In this document: positions 51,428 to 60,742 of the stretch, piece after piece
Numbering within the stretch: the stretch's first letter is position 1
Layout of the letters: each line of letters starts with the position of its first letter
Assembly (NCBI RefSeq): GCF_000758605.1
Contig: NZ_CP009282.1
Location: 6,262,001-6,326,000, forward strand
Reading direction: 5' to 3'
DNA from: Paenibacillus sp. FSL R5-0912
GTDB taxonomy: Bacteria > Bacillota > Bacilli > Paenibacillales > Paenibacillaceae
DNA: 64,000 nt
Program-made: the position numbers and the translations under genes
The notes under the pieces: model-generated
The model's input: only the letters and a program-made list of their open reading frames with translations
Databases searched by the model: none
What the model was told of the DNA's origin: nothing

Positions 51428-52468
51428 TTATCCGGACACCGCCGCCGTGAACAATATACTCCCGCCGGGGCCGTCCTCCGTCTCGGCCGCCCGCTCCCTG
51501 CGCACCAGCTCGGCCAGATGGGCCAGCGCCTCGCTCATCGCGAACCGCATCTGATGCGCGGTCGCGATCCGGCTGCGGAACAGCCCCTCACAGACGGCGA
51601 ATCCGCTCAGCGGTCCGCCGGCAAGCAATGCGGCTGTTGTATCCAGCCGCTCCTCATGATGCCGGAGCAGGCTGTCCGCCCGCGCCGTGAACCCGCTGAA
51701 CGGTTCCCGGTGGCCCGGGAACGCCAGCTCCACCTCAAGGCTGCGCAGCTCCCGCAGCCCCTGCAGATACGTCCGCAGCGGCTGCGGATCGCTGCCCGGC
51801 TGCAGCCCGACATTGGGCGAAATCTGCGGCAGCACTGCATCGCCGCAGAAGAGTTGCCCGCTGCCGCCGTGGTAGAGCGACACATGACCCGGCGCATGCC
51901 CGCCGGTCATTAGTACCTGCCATTTGCGGCTGCCCATCACAAACGGCTCCGCCTCATTGATATAGGTGACCTCCGACTGCGGGGTCACCTCCGGCCGGAA
52001 GCTCTCCAGATGCTCCCGGACGCCCTGAATCCAGACCTCCGGCATGCCGTGCCGCAGGAAAAACAGCGGCAAAGCCTCATCCAGAATCGCCCCGCTGCCC
52101 CAGGCCAGGCCGGCTTCAGCATGAGCCCGCTCCGACATCCAGACCCGCGCCCCGCTGCGCGACTGCATCCAGCCGGCAAGACCATAATGGTCGGGATGAT
52201 GGTGGGTAACGACGATATCCCTCACCTTGGACCAGGACAAATTCAATTCCTCCAGCACACCCTGCCAGGCAAGCTCTGCATCCGGGGTGTGAGGGCCCGG
52301 GTCAATCACCGTAACCCTGCCATCCCGGTCAGGCAGAATGTAGCTGTTCACCTGACGGAGCGGCAGCCTCATCGGTACAGATACCTGCAGAACTCCGCCA
52401 TCCCAAGATTGAATATCCGCCTTGTGCAAAATCCTCTCTCCTCCTCCGGCTCTTCTTCCCGCCGCCAT
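51428..52468 (-). CDS. MBL-fold metallo-hydrolase
   Basis: Up to 346 residues. The zinc-binding HHHPDH motif (THHHPDHYG) lies near residue 90 and further ligands are in GGHAPGHV, CGDAVLP and FPGHREP. The long helical C-terminal part resembles the LACTB2/GloB-like group that also has a winged-helix tail. Two starts are possible: ATG at 52468, directly after the upstream stop (TAGATG), or TTG at 52429 with GGAGGAGAGAGG before it, giving a protein that starts at a typical position for the fold. Translationally linked to the methyltransferase gene. Substrate unknown. Confidence 0.88.
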   Translation of the reverse strand: MAAGRRAGGGERILHKADIQSWDGGVLQVSVPMRLPLRQVNSYILPDRDGRVTVIDPGPHTPDAELAWQGVLEELNLSWSKVRDIVVTHHHPDHYGLAGWMQSRSGARVWMSERAHAEAGLAWGSGAILDEALPLFFLRHGMPEVWIQGVREHLESFRPEVTPQSEVTYINEAEPFVMGSRKWQVLMTGGHAPGHVSLYHGGSGQLFCGDAVLPQISPNVGLQPGSDPQPLRTYLQGLRELRSLEVELAFPGHREPFSGFTARADSLLRHHEERLDTTAALLAGGPLSGFAVCEGLFRSRIATAHQMRFAMSEALAHLAELVRRERAAETEDGPGGSILFTAAVSG

Positions 52469-53203
52469 CTAAGGTCTAGCTCCTGTGAAGATCATCCGTG
52501 TTGAGGACTCAGCATCATATTTTTCTTCATCGTAGCTGCCATGCACAGCTTCAAGCCGCAGCCCGGCAGCAGCAATCATCTCGCGGAAATTGTCTACCGA
52601 ATAGAGCTTCACCCGTTCATGATATTTCCGGGGCGGCCCCCCGGCCTTCGAGATCAGAAGGATATCCTTCTTCACGTAACCCTCCTCAATCCGGCGTGAT
52701 TCATCGATCAGAGTATCCCCATCCTCACGGACAGAGTGGGGCACCAGATGGCGGATGACATAAGCCGGATTCAGAAAATCAATAATAAATTTGCCCTCCG
52801 GCTTCAGCATCCGGCAGATTTCCTTCAGCACCTTGATCTGCTCCTCGTCTTCTTCGAAATATCCGAAGGAAGTAAACAAATTGACCACTGCATCGAATCC
52901 GCCCTCCAGGGAAAGCTCACGCATATCAGACCGCAGCCAGGTTACGGCTTCCGCACCCACCTGCGAACGTGCTTCACGCAGCAGCGCCTCGGATAGATCA
53001 ACCCCGGTCACCTCATAACCGGCCTCCGACAAAGCCAGTGAATGGCGGCCCATACCGCAGCAGAGATCAAGCACCCTGGCACCTCTGGGCAAGTCCAGCC
53101 AGCCGATCATCGTCTCCACCTCATGGCGTGCACCGCCGAAGTCCCTGTGTCTATAAACGATTAAATAGTCCTCGCCAAAGCTAGTTTCGTACCACTCACT
53201 CAT
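52469..53203 (-). CDS. Class I SAM-dependent methyltransferase
   Basis: 244 residues, Rossmann-like fold. Motif I is VLDLCCGMGRHSLAL (near residue 45), motif II VTGVDLS, then SDMRELSLEGGFDAVVNLF and PEGKFIIDFLNP as motifs III-IV. The acceptor substrate is unknown. It directly precedes the metallo-hydrolase gene with no gap, so the two are probably co-expressed and may act in one pathway. Confidence 0.9.
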   Translation of the reverse strand: MSEWYETSFGEDYLIVYRHRDFGGARHEVETMIGWLDLPRGARVLDLCCGMGRHSLALSEAGYEVTGVDLSEALLREARSQVGAEAVTWLRSDMRELSLEGGFDAVVNLFTSFGYFEEDEEQIKVLKEICRMLKPEGKFIIDFLNPAYVIRHLVPHSVREDGDTLIDESRRIEEGYVKKDILLISKAGGPPRKYHERVKLYSVDNFREMIAAAGLRLEAVHGSYDEEKYDAESSTRMIFTGARP

Positions 53204-53351
53204 CTCTCTATTACTCCCTCCACAGCCTTTTTCCCAGTACAGTCTTATGCCTCTCTTTAATAACGCTTATTGTACCGTCTTTTACTGTGGAAACAAAGCG
53301 TCAGGATCACAATTCAGCCGGAACATAGATTGAATAATTATTTATTTTCGT

Positions 53352-53395
53352 TAAAAAAAACAGCAGTCCCTGGAGAGCGCTCCCGGACTGCTGTT
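53352..53395 (-). terminator. Terminator of the alpha-glucosidase gene
   Basis: Stem AACAGCAGTCC-GGAG/CTCC-GGACTGCTGTT with an AGCG loop, followed on the minus strand by eight T; 40 bases after the stop. Confidence 0.9.
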
Positions 53396-53434
53396 TGTGT
53401 TCTTCAGCCTGCCGACTGCGGAATCCAGTCCAGC

Positions 53435-55138
53435 CTACGGTTTGCCGCTTAAGCGCTGCAGATATACACGCGCTTCAAACGGACGCAGCTTCAGATTGCG
53501 CAGATCATCCTCTTTGGCTGCAGGATAATTAGAGATCAGCAGCTCCTCCTTCTCCGCCGCCTGAAATTCCTCCGGAAGCTCAAATACCGGCTCGCGTTCA
53601 TAGAAATTCAGAATGACCAGCAGACGCTGGTCCGCAAGCGTCCGGGTATAGGCATAGATCTCCGGATGCTCCTCCAGCAGCAGACCATATTCGCCATAGA
53701 CGATCACCTGATGTTGTTTTCTAAGATGAATCAGCTTCTTGTAGTAATTGTAGATGGAGTCCGGGTCTTTGACTGCATTAGCCACATTAATCTCCCGGGA
53801 GTTCGAGTTCACCCTGATCCAGGGAACGCCCGTCGTAAATCCGCCATCCTCACTATCATCCCATTGCATCGGTGTGCGGGCATTGTCACGGCTTTTCGTA
53901 TGAATAGCGGCCATAATGTCGGCTTCGGGAACGCCGGCGGTCCGCTTTTCCTCGTAGAAGTTCAACGTCTCTACATCCCGGTAATCATCAATCGACTCGA
54001 AGGCAACATTAGTCATCCCAATTTCTTCACCCTGATAAATGTAGGGGGTGCCTTCCAGCATGTGGATGAAGGTTGCCAGCATTTTGGCTGACGGGATGCG
54101 GTAGAACAGATCATTGCCGAACCGCGACACCGAGCGTGGCTGATCATGGTTGCACAGATAGTTGGCGTTCCAGCCCCGGTTATGCAGAACGGTCTGCCAG
54201 TTGCTGATGATCTTCTTCAGCTCGCTCAGCTTCCACGGCACGACATCCCATTTCCCGCTGCCCGGTGAGGCGGCATCCAGATTCATATGCTCAAACTGGA
54301 AGGTCATGTTCAGTTCACGGCGGCCGTCGCCGACATAATCCAGCGCCTGCTCCGGCCCGAGGCCCGAGGTTTCTCCCACCGTCATAATGTCGTAGTAATA
54401 GAGCACCTGATCATGCAGATTCTGCAGCAGCGTATGCACATGCTCCAGGTTCGAGAACATATCATACGCGCGCACGGTCGGCGTGCCGCCGGGATTCAGG
54501 GCATCCGGATAACCCTCGGCCTTCACAATATGGGCAATCGCATCAAACCTGAAGCCGTCAACCCCCTTCTTCAGCCACCACTCCACCATCTCATGCAGCT
54601 TGTCGATCACTGCGGGATTCTCCCAGTTGAGATCGGGCTGAAAACGGGAGTACAAATGCAGATAATATTCATCCGTACGGGGATCGAGCTCCCACACCGA
54701 ACCGCTGAAATAGGATTCCCAGTTATTCGGCGGACCGCCGTTTTTCCCTTTTCTCCATATATAATAGTCTCGTTTGGGATTATCCTTCGAGCTTCTGGAT
54801 TCGACGAACCACGGATGCTCATGCGAAGTATGATTCAGCACCAGGTCCATCATCAGCTTCATCCCGCGGGTATGCATCTCGCGCAGCAGCAGGTCAAAAT
54901 CATCCATCGTGCCGAATTCCTTCATAATGTCGCAATAGTCGCTGATATCATAGCCGTTGTCATGGTTCGGTGATTTATAAATCGGGCAGATCCAGATCAC
55001 ATCTACGCCGAGGTCCTGCAAATAATCGAGCTTCGATAACACTCCGCGCAGATCGCCCTTCCCGTCACCACTAGCGTCCATGAAGCTGATCGGATAAATC
55101 TGGTAGGCCACGCTCTCTTTCCACCATTTGGGGTTCAA
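53435..55138 (-). CDS. GH13 alpha-glucosidase (oligo-1,6-glucosidase/trehalose-6-phosphate hydrolase type)
   Basis: 567 residues, intracellular. Region I DLVLNHTS, region II GFRFDAIAH with the nucleophile Asp, region III EATSG-type acid Glu in VGETSGLG, region IV NHDQPR. The N-terminus MNPKWWKESVAYQIYPISFMD is typical of GH13 subfamily 31 enzymes that cleave alpha-1,6 or alpha-1,4 glucosides such as isomaltose. No signal peptide. No transporter or regulator is next to it, so the substrate cannot be read from context. Confidence 0.93.
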   Translation of the reverse strand: MNPKWWKESVAYQIYPISFMDASGDGKGDLRGVLSKLDYLQDLGVDVIWICPIYKSPNHDNGYDISDYCDIMKEFGTMDDFDLLLREMHTRGMKLMMDLVLNHTSHEHPWFVESRSSKDNPKRDYYIWRKGKNGGPPNNWESYFSGSVWELDPRTDEYYLHLYSRFQPDLNWENPAVIDKLHEMVEWWLKKGVDGFRFDAIAHIVKAEGYPDALNPGGTPTVRAYDMFSNLEHVHTLLQNLHDQVLYYYDIMTVGETSGLGPEQALDYVGDGRRELNMTFQFEHMNLDAASPGSGKWDVVPWKLSELKKIISNWQTVLHNRGWNANYLCNHDQPRSVSRFGNDLFYRIPSAKMLATFIHMLEGTPYIYQGEEIGMTNVAFESIDDYRDVETLNFYEEKRTAGVPEADIMAAIHTKSRDNARTPMQWDDSEDGGFTTGVPWIRVNSNSREINVANAVKDPDSIYNYYKKLIHLRKQHQVIVYGEYGLLLEEHPEIYAYTRTLADQRLLVILNFYEREPVFELPEEFQAAEKEELLISNYPAAKEDDLRNLKLRPFEARVYLQRLSGKP

Positions 55139-55576
55139 TTTAGCTTCCCTCCGCTTCTATTGGTTCCTGCCTCTGTAAGACATATTAATATATCTTAACC
55201 AGACCGAAGGAAGAGAATAACAATTTAATCAAAAAGCATGTGCCTACTCCGCCGCATTCATTCCCCGTATGGCTGTCTTCAGCCCGCTCTTCTGCTGAAG
55301 CGAAGAAATATAGCGACAGCTCCACTTCGTCCATGGAATATACCTGCGGTTGACGCCCGTTCAATTGCAGCTGAAAATTGCTCTATTGCACTATTCCTGC
55401 ATCATGCCTTTACGGAACCTCTCTAACTAACGGAGCCTTAGGGTTATAGCTTGCGGCGATACCCTATATTTTGTAATTCCCTGCACAACAAAAAGACAGG
55501 ATACCCTAGAACCGGTACCCCGCCTCCCTCCAAACCTGTTCTGTAACCCTTCAATTCACTCTGCTTCCTGTTACTG
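55139..55576. other. Intergenic region, nothing recognised
   Basis: A 440-base gap between the alpha-glucosidase and the collagen-like gene. I see only short ORFs without ribosome binding sites and a purine-rich hairpin-like stretch near 55490-55540 (GACAGGATACCC...GGTACC), too imperfect to call a terminator. Confidence 0.4.
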
Positions 55577-56830
55577 CTAGGCCAGCTGCTTAATTACAAT
55601 CGACGCATTGACATTCGCTTGTGTTCCGCCGGCCAGTGTCTGCAGTGTGACTGCAGCAGCCGAGCTGTGATTTCTCAGCGTCAGCACATCTCCTGAGGAT
55701 AGGGCAAAAATGGCCTGCCCGGTATTTTGCTGAGTGCCTGCACCCGAACCGTATACCATCCCTGGAACCTCTGCGCCGTTCACGAATAAAGCAAACTGGC
55801 TTGGCTCCACGCCGGATACCGAGAAATTAACCTCGTATATACCCGCATTGGTTACCGAAATGGTTGTTGTCCCCGGAGCATGCGTAATCCCCGGCGTAAG
55901 AAAACCATTCGTATCAAACGACACATCCGCCTCAATCGGCACAACCTGCGCGCCGAGGTTATATACATAACCGAACTCTGCGATTCCGCCAGCCGCCCCC
56001 GTGGCTCCGGTTGCACCTGTTGCACCAGCCGGACCGACGGCGCCCGTCGCTCCGGTTGGACCAGCTGCCCCTGTGGCACCTGTGGCTCCAGCTGCGCCTG
56101 CTGCTCCCGCTGGTCCTACTGCTCCGGCTGCTCCTGCCGGTCCTACAGGTCCCACTGCTCCGGCTGCGCCTGCTGGTCCCGCTGGTCCCACTGCTCCGGC
56201 TGCGCCTGCCGGTCCTACAGGTCCCGCAGGTCCTGCCGGCCCTGCTGGGCCGACCAGTCCGGCAATTCCCGCCGGACCGATCCCGCCCAGCGCTCCCGCT
56301 GCACCGACCGCTCCGGCGGCACCCAAGGCGCCAGCGACTCCCGCAGCGCCGAGTGCGCCTGTGGCTCCAACTGCGCCTAGCGCTCCAGCGGCTCCGGCCG
56401 CTCCCAGCAGCCCGGCGGCTCCTACGGCGCCCAATGTGCCGGTTGCTCCACGGGCACCCAAGGCACCCGCTGCGCCTACAGCGCCCAGCGCTCCGGCCGC
56501 GCCGACTGCGCCGAGTGTTCCGGCGGCGCCCGGTGCACCGAGCGCTCCGCCTGCACCTGCTGCGCCAAGCGCACCTGCCGCACCTGCAGCGCCAGCCGCG
56601 CCCAGCGCTTCTACAGCTCCGGCAGCACCCAGGGCACCTGCTGCCCCGGCTGCTCCCAGTGCCCCTAATGGAATATTAACGCGTACGATCTGCTTTTTGA
56701 CAATAATCTTCTTGCAGCTGCATTTGTTGTTATGCAGTTTTCTTTTCGGACGTTTAATTTTTGGCAGCGGGCACTCCAATACATCGTCTTTGCAAATACG
56801 TTTTTTTCTCTTAAGTTCCGGACGACCCAT
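55577..56830 (-). CDS. Collagen-like Gly-Ala-X repeat protein with BclA-type C-terminal domain
   Basis: 417 residues. The first ~55 residues are very basic with four Cys (KRKKRICKDDVLECPLPKIK, then HNNKCSCKKIIVKKQ). Then come about 70 Gly-X-Y triplets, mostly Gly-Ala-Ala, Gly-Ala-Leu and Gly-Ala-Val; Pro-containing triplets (GPAGPAGPV) appear only in the second half. One triplet begins with Glu instead of Gly (AVEALG). The last ~135 residues are a BclA/C1q-like trimerisation domain closely similar to that of the protein at 26.9-27.7 kb. Probably a spore-surface filament. GGAGGTG precedes the ATG. Confidence 0.88.
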   Translation of the reverse strand: MGRPELKRKKRICKDDVLECPLPKIKRPKRKLHNNKCSCKKIIVKKQIVRVNIPLGALGAAGAAGALGAAGAVEALGAAGAAGAAGALGAAGAGGALGAPGAAGTLGAVGAAGALGAVGAAGALGARGATGTLGAVGAAGLLGAAGAAGALGAVGATGALGAAGVAGALGAAGAVGAAGALGGIGPAGIAGLVGPAGPAGPAGPVGPAGAAGAVGPAGPAGAAGAVGPVGPAGAAGAVGPAGAAGAAGATGATGAAGPTGATGAVGPAGATGATGATGAAGGIAEFGYVYNLGAQVVPIEADVSFDTNGFLTPGITHAPGTTTISVTNAGIYEVNFSVSGVEPSQFALFVNGAEVPGMVYGSGAGTQQNTGQAIFALSSGDVLTLRNHSSAAAVTLQTLAGGTQANVNASIVIKQLA

Positions 56831-57163
56831 AATTAGCACCTCCAATAGACTTTATGTATCCTACTCCGTTTACCCAGATAGGGCATGGACATTCATCCCG
56901 TAGGCAAATATTTATTTTAGGAAAAACGGGTTGTTTGTACCGGCCGGACAACCTGATTTCAACCCGGGAGGGCCAAAATTGTTCACCCGCCTTATCACAC
57001 CCCGTCCACCAAAAACATATACTAATGGCGGACAACCTGCCCTTTGAAAGTCGGGCGCACACAAAAAAGAGCATCCTACTGCACTGTCTGCATTAGAATA
57101 CTCCTCAGGTACCGCTCTCAGGCCAGGTAACGCCCGGCTTCCGCTTACATCATCATCCCTGCC
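56831..57163. other. Intergenic region upstream of the collagen-like gene
   Basis: No gene seen. Short repeats of a CAGGTTGTCCG motif occur twice on the minus strand (near 56950 and 57040). A sporulation promoter is expected here but I could not identify -35 and -10 boxes with confidence. Confidence 0.4.
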
Positions 57164-57940
57164 TTACAGCAGTCCAACCATCTTCAAGCCTTCGTAAATC
57201 CCGTCCTCGCTGACATGCTTCGTTACGTAAGCGGCAGCAGCCTTTGCCTCAGCCTCCCCGTTGCCCATGGCAATGCCATAACCGACAAAACCCAGCATCT
57301 CCACATCATTCAGACCATCGCCAAAAGCATACACATCTTCCTTCTCCACGCCGATCACCTTCAGCATTTCCGCGATCCCGTTAGCCTTAGAGCCATTGCC
57401 CGGCAGCACATCCATACACAGCGGATGCCAGCGGATGAAATTCAGCTCCGGATACCGCTCGGTATATGTAACCTGACTCTCCTGCGGACAGAATATCATC
57501 GCCTGGTAAGTCTCATTCTTCAGGAAGTATTCGGCATCATGCGTCGGAAACACCAGCTTCAGCGAACCGATGCTCGTCTTGATATACTCATGATCCGCTA
57601 CGTTCACTTTCATCCCTACAGTATCTGTGTAAGCTACCGGATGATCCAGCTTCTCTGCGAACAAGGTAATATCCTTCAGAGTAGACTTGTCAATCGGATT
57701 GCTGTATACCAGCTTTCCTTCATAGACTACATATTGCCCGTTGAGCGAAACATACGAGTTAATTCCCAGCTCCTCGCGCAGCTCCTCGAACATATAGTCC
57801 GCTCTGCCGGTAGCAATCGCCACATTATGGCCGTGTCTTTTCAGTTCGGCTATCGCTTCTCTGGTGGAGGCGGGGATGTTCTTGTCATCATCATAGATCG
57901 TGCCGTCAATATCAAAAAAAATCGTTTTCTTCAAAGTCAT
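57164..57940 (-). CDS. HAD-family (Cof-type) phosphatase
   Basis: 258 residues, HAD superfamily IIB. Motif I FFDIDGTIYD (nucleophile Asp near residue 10), motif II IATGRAD, motif III Lys in the NGSKANGI segment and motif IV FGDGLNDVEML. These enzymes dephosphorylate sugar phosphates, flavins or pyridoxal phosphate; the substrate is not predictable. AAGGAG lies upstream of the ATG. Single gene. Confidence 0.92.
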   Translation of the reverse strand: MTLKKTIFFDIDGTIYDDDKNIPASTREAIAELKRHGHNVAIATGRADYMFEELREELGINSYVSLNGQYVVYEGKLVYSNPIDKSTLKDITLFAEKLDHPVAYTDTVGMKVNVADHEYIKTSIGSLKLVFPTHDAEYFLKNETYQAMIFCPQESQVTYTERYPELNFIRWHPLCMDVLPGNGSKANGIAEMLKVIGVEKEDVYAFGDGLNDVEMLGFVGYGIAMGNGEAEAKAAAAYVTKHVSEDGIYEGLKMVGLL

Positions 57941-58155
57941 AGCTGCCCATTCTCCTTGCTTTCTTCCGAAGTAACATCCTGCTCAGATTGTAGATGCTTC
58001 CTGCAAACGATGCAAGCTTCTTTTCAGAAAATTCCATTTGCACTGTAAAAATTCACACAAGCAGAAACGGCTTTGCTGTCCTTTTAAGGACGGTACCGTT
58101 TCAGCGAGAAATAGAAGGATAAGTTATCGTGTGAAACATATAAATTCTTATATTT
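57941..58155. other. Intergenic region after the nif operon
   Basis: Contains an imperfect hairpin at about 58060-58105 (GAAACGG...CCGTTTC with an inner GTCC-TTTTAA-GGAC). No ORF with a ribosome binding site. Confidence 0.4.
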
Positions 58156-58202
58156 TCAAAAAAGCGGCGCCAGCCTTCCGCAAGGAAAACCGCCGCCGCT
58201 TC
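58156..58202 (-). terminator. Terminator of the nif operon
   Basis: Stem AAGCGGCG/CGCCGCTT with a ~28-base loop containing a second small hairpin (TTTTCCTTGCGGAAGG), followed by TTTTTTGAAAA on the minus strand. It lies 46 bases after nifV. Confidence 0.8.
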
Positions 58203-58247
58203 TATAATCATCAGCCTTATCAGCATCTGCAGCCCCGTAATGCTCTC

Positions 58248-59390
58248 TTAGACAGCATTCTGAGCCCGCTGCTGCTCTTCCATCAGCCACTGCACCAGCA
58301 TATATTCCGGCACGGTGCCTTTACGGGCTTCCGCGTATTCACGTACCTTCTCCAGTAAGCGCCCTGCCGTGTCCGCACTGACCTCAAGTCCGCGCTGCTC
58401 CAGCACATGCGTCACACCGCCGCTGCCGGAATGCTTGCCGAGGACGAAACGGTGGGCCCGGCCTACCTCCGCAGGATCGAAGGACTGATACGTGGACTTC
58501 TCCTTCATCAGCCCGTCCACATGAATTCCCGATTCATGGGTGAAGGCAAGCTGCCCCACAATCGGCTTCGCGTCACCGACACTGCGGCCGGAAGCGGCAA
58601 TCACCTTGTCAGCCAAGCCTTTGAGCAAATCCAGCCGGACCGCACATTCCCCGCCATACAAATAGCGCCAGGCCATGGCAACTTCCTCCATGGCCGCATT
58701 GCCGGTCCGTTCGCCGATGCCTGCCACTGTCGTGCTGGCCCATAACGCCCCTGCAGCTATGCCGCTGAGCGTGTTAGCACAGGCCAGCCCGAAATCATTA
58801 TGGCAGTGCACCTCCAGCTCCACATCACCAGGCACTGCACCCAGCAGCCGGCTCACCCGGTCTGCCATCTGCCCCGGATGATGTGCGGAGACGGTATCCG
58901 CATAACGGAACCTGCGGATGCCTTCCCGGTACAAGGTATTCACTACTTCGACCAGATAATCCATATTCGCCCTGGAGGAATCCTCCATGCCTACCGACAC
59001 CGTCATTCCCTGCCGCAGCCCATATTCTACTGTACGAAGCAGCTTGTTCAGACCTTCCCGTTGCGACAGCCCCAGCTTGCCCTGCAGCTGAATCTCCGAG
59101 ACCGGAATGGAGATATGGCTCCAGCCCACTCCGGTAGCCCTTGCCTTGTCAATGTCACCGGGGACCGAGCGGTTCCACGTCATCAGCTTCATGGGCAGAC
59201 CCAATTCAGCGATGGCCGCAATATCCTCCTGCTCCCGTTTGCCCATGGCAGGAATCCCAACCTCTGCTTGCTCTACTCCGCACTCCGACAGCAACTTTGC
59301 GATTTCCAGCTTTTCCGCCCTCGTGAATGAAACTCCAGCCGCCTGTTCACCATCCCTCAGTGTCGTGTCACATAGCTTGAGACTTTTCAC
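58248..59390 (-). CDS. nifV: Homocitrate synthase NifV
   Basis: Condenses acetyl-CoA with 2-oxoglutarate to homocitrate, the organic ligand of the FeMo-cofactor. 380 residues. DmpG/LeuA-type TIM barrel with TTLRDGEQAAGVSF at the start, the metal-binding HCHNDFGLACANT and the GERTGNAAMEEV segment; the C-terminal region matches NifV rather than LeuA in lacking a regulatory domain. Start chosen as GTG at 59390, 6 bases after AAGGAGG, overlapping the hesA stop by four bases. Last gene of the nif operon. Confidence 0.95.
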   Translation of the reverse strand: MKSLKLCDTTLRDGEQAAGVSFTRAEKLEIAKLLSECGVEQAEVGIPAMGKREQEDIAAIAELGLPMKLMTWNRSVPGDIDKARATGVGWSHISIPVSEIQLQGKLGLSQREGLNKLLRTVEYGLRQGMTVSVGMEDSSRANMDYLVEVVNTLYREGIRRFRYADTVSAHHPGQMADRVSRLLGAVPGDVELEVHCHNDFGLACANTLSGIAAGALWASTTVAGIGERTGNAAMEEVAMAWRYLYGGECAVRLDLLKGLADKVIAASGRSVGDAKPIVGQLAFTHESGIHVDGLMKEKSTYQSFDPAEVGRAHRFVLGKHSGSGGVTHVLEQRGLEVSADTAGRLLEKVREYAEARKGTVPEYMLVQWLMEEQQRAQNAV

Positions 59391-60139
59391 GGTGTACCTC
59401 CTTCTCCGCAGCAAGCGCAATTCGGATTACGGGTAATATGGACGCTGTAACAGGCGAAGTCGAGTGAGCTGAAGCGATGCATTACGCCCGCATAAGTTGT
59501 CCCTACCCCTGTAATCCATTTTACGGCTTCCAGCGCTGCCAGACAACCCGCAATCCCGGAAGTCGCACCCAGAACAGGAAACCCAAACGGCTCCCACTGC
59601 GGCTGCACATCCGGATACAGGCATTCGAGGCAAGGCGTTAATCCTGGAATCACAGTAGTCAGTGATATTTCAAAGCCATACATTGCAGCTTCTACCATAG
59701 GTGTATTCGTATCCACACACAGACGGTTCAGCGCATACCGTTCAGGGAAATCATACCGGGCATCAATTACAATATCGGCATCCTCCACCCAAGGTCTGGC
59801 CGCGTGATATTCAATTTTGGAATTATAGCCTTCAAGCTCCACATGCGGATTCAGCCGCTTCAGCTGAGCGATTGCCGTACTCATCCGCTCCTGCCCCAGA
59901 TGATCGCTGTCCATCAGAATTTGCCGGTTAAGATCCGGTGCAAGAATGATTCCCTCATGGGCCAAAATAAGCTTACCCACGCCTGCCGCTGCCAGATAGA
60001 GCGCAGCTGTTCCTCCAAGGCCGCCGATTCCGGCCACCATGACCGTCGCATCCTTCAGCGCCTTCTGCCCGTCTTCCCCGAGCAGCTTCAGCTGCCGGGC
60101 ATACCGTTCCAGCTCCAAACCTCCGGCAAGCTGCTCCAT
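59387..60139 (-). CDS. hesA: HesA/MoeB/ThiF family adenylyltransferase in nif cluster
   Basis: E1-like enzyme, 250 residues. ATP-binding GIGGLGGTAALYLAAAGVG near residue 38, the Arg-rich DLNRQIL segment, and zinc-binding pairs CLEC (near residue 186) and CACC (near 243). It overlaps nifV. HesA is regularly found in Paenibacillus and cyanobacterial nif clusters and is thought to help assemble the metal cofactor, though its reaction is not settled. Confidence 0.92.
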   Translation of the reverse strand: MEQLAGGLELERYARQLKLLGEDGQKALKDATVMVAGIGGLGGTAALYLAAAGVGKLILAHEGIILAPDLNRQILMDSDHLGQERMSTAIAQLKRLNPHVELEGYNSKIEYHAARPWVEDADIVIDARYDFPERYALNRLCVDTNTPMVEAAMYGFEISLTTVIPGLTPCLECLYPDVQPQWEPFGFPVLGATSGIAGCLAALEAVKWITGVGTTYAGVMHRFSSLDFACYSVHITRNPNCACCGEGGTP

Positions 60140-60175
60140 CCCTGAATCCCCCTGTGACTGTGAATTGATTCTGCT

Positions 60176-60742
60176 TCAGCCCTCCAGGCTGAGCAGGCCG
60201 TGCTCTGAAGTCATTTCATTATATTTCTCAAGAAAAGCCAGCCCCTCTTCTATGCACTCCACCCCGTAACGGATCGTCTTCTCCGTGGAAGTGAACGGGA
60301 AGGGAAAGCCGGCCCGCAGGCTTTTGAGCACCAGAATAACCCTGCCGCTGTAGAGCAGTCCCCTTCCGAAGCCCTCGCCGTTAATCTCGGCGGTGCTCTG
60401 GATCATGAGGCCGGTTCTTTCGTCTATCACTCCCGCCATTGCCTGAAACAGCAGCGGCACCTGCTGGCGTACCTTCGGCGACACCGCACAATTGAATTCA
60501 GATTGATCCTTATCCTCGGCGGAAGCCAGGAACAGCTTCCCGATCTTCTCCTGCGGCGGAAGCAGAGCGCTACGCCCGAAGAAATCTCCGGCGTCCAGCA
60601 GATGGCATAACCGGCGGACCAGAGCATCCGCTGTCTCCTGATTCAGCTCCTTACGCGCTTTCCGGCCGCGCAGTCTCGTTGCCGCAGCCTCCGGAATTCC
60701 TGTATCCTGCAGCTCAGCATTCTCATTAGCCATGGGTTCCAT
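60176..60742 (-). CDS. NifX-associated protein (DUF269), orf1 of the nif cluster
   Basis: 188 residues. The second half matches the DUF269/NifX-associated (NafX) family: the ERTGLMIQS, GEGFGRGLLYSGRVILVLKSL, and final EGLAFLEKYNEM segments. The first ~35 residues are an extra Ala/Arg/Glu-rich extension. It starts inside the nifX 3' end (GGGGGAG upstream of ATG) and is followed by hesA after 36 bases. Proteins of this family occur next to nifX in many diazotrophs and probably help NifX-type cofactor carriers; their exact job is unknown. Its presence marks the orf1-containing subgroup of Paenibacillus nif clusters. Confidence 0.88.
   Translation of the reverse strand: MEPMANENAELQDTGIPEAAATRLRGRKARKELNQETADALVRRLCHLLDAGDFFGRSALLPPQEKIGKLFLASAEDKDQSEFNCAVSPKVRQQVPLLFQAMAGVIDERTGLMIQSTAEINGEGFGRGLLYSGRVILVLKSLRAGFPFPFTSTEKTIRYGVECIEEGLAFLEKYNEMTSEHGLLSLEG

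Noticed and set aside
56001..56903. 300-codon plus-strand ORF rich in Ala, Pro and Thr opposite the collagen-like gene
   Set aside because: It is the mirror of the Gly-Ala-X repeats on the minus strand; no ribosome binding site or domain.
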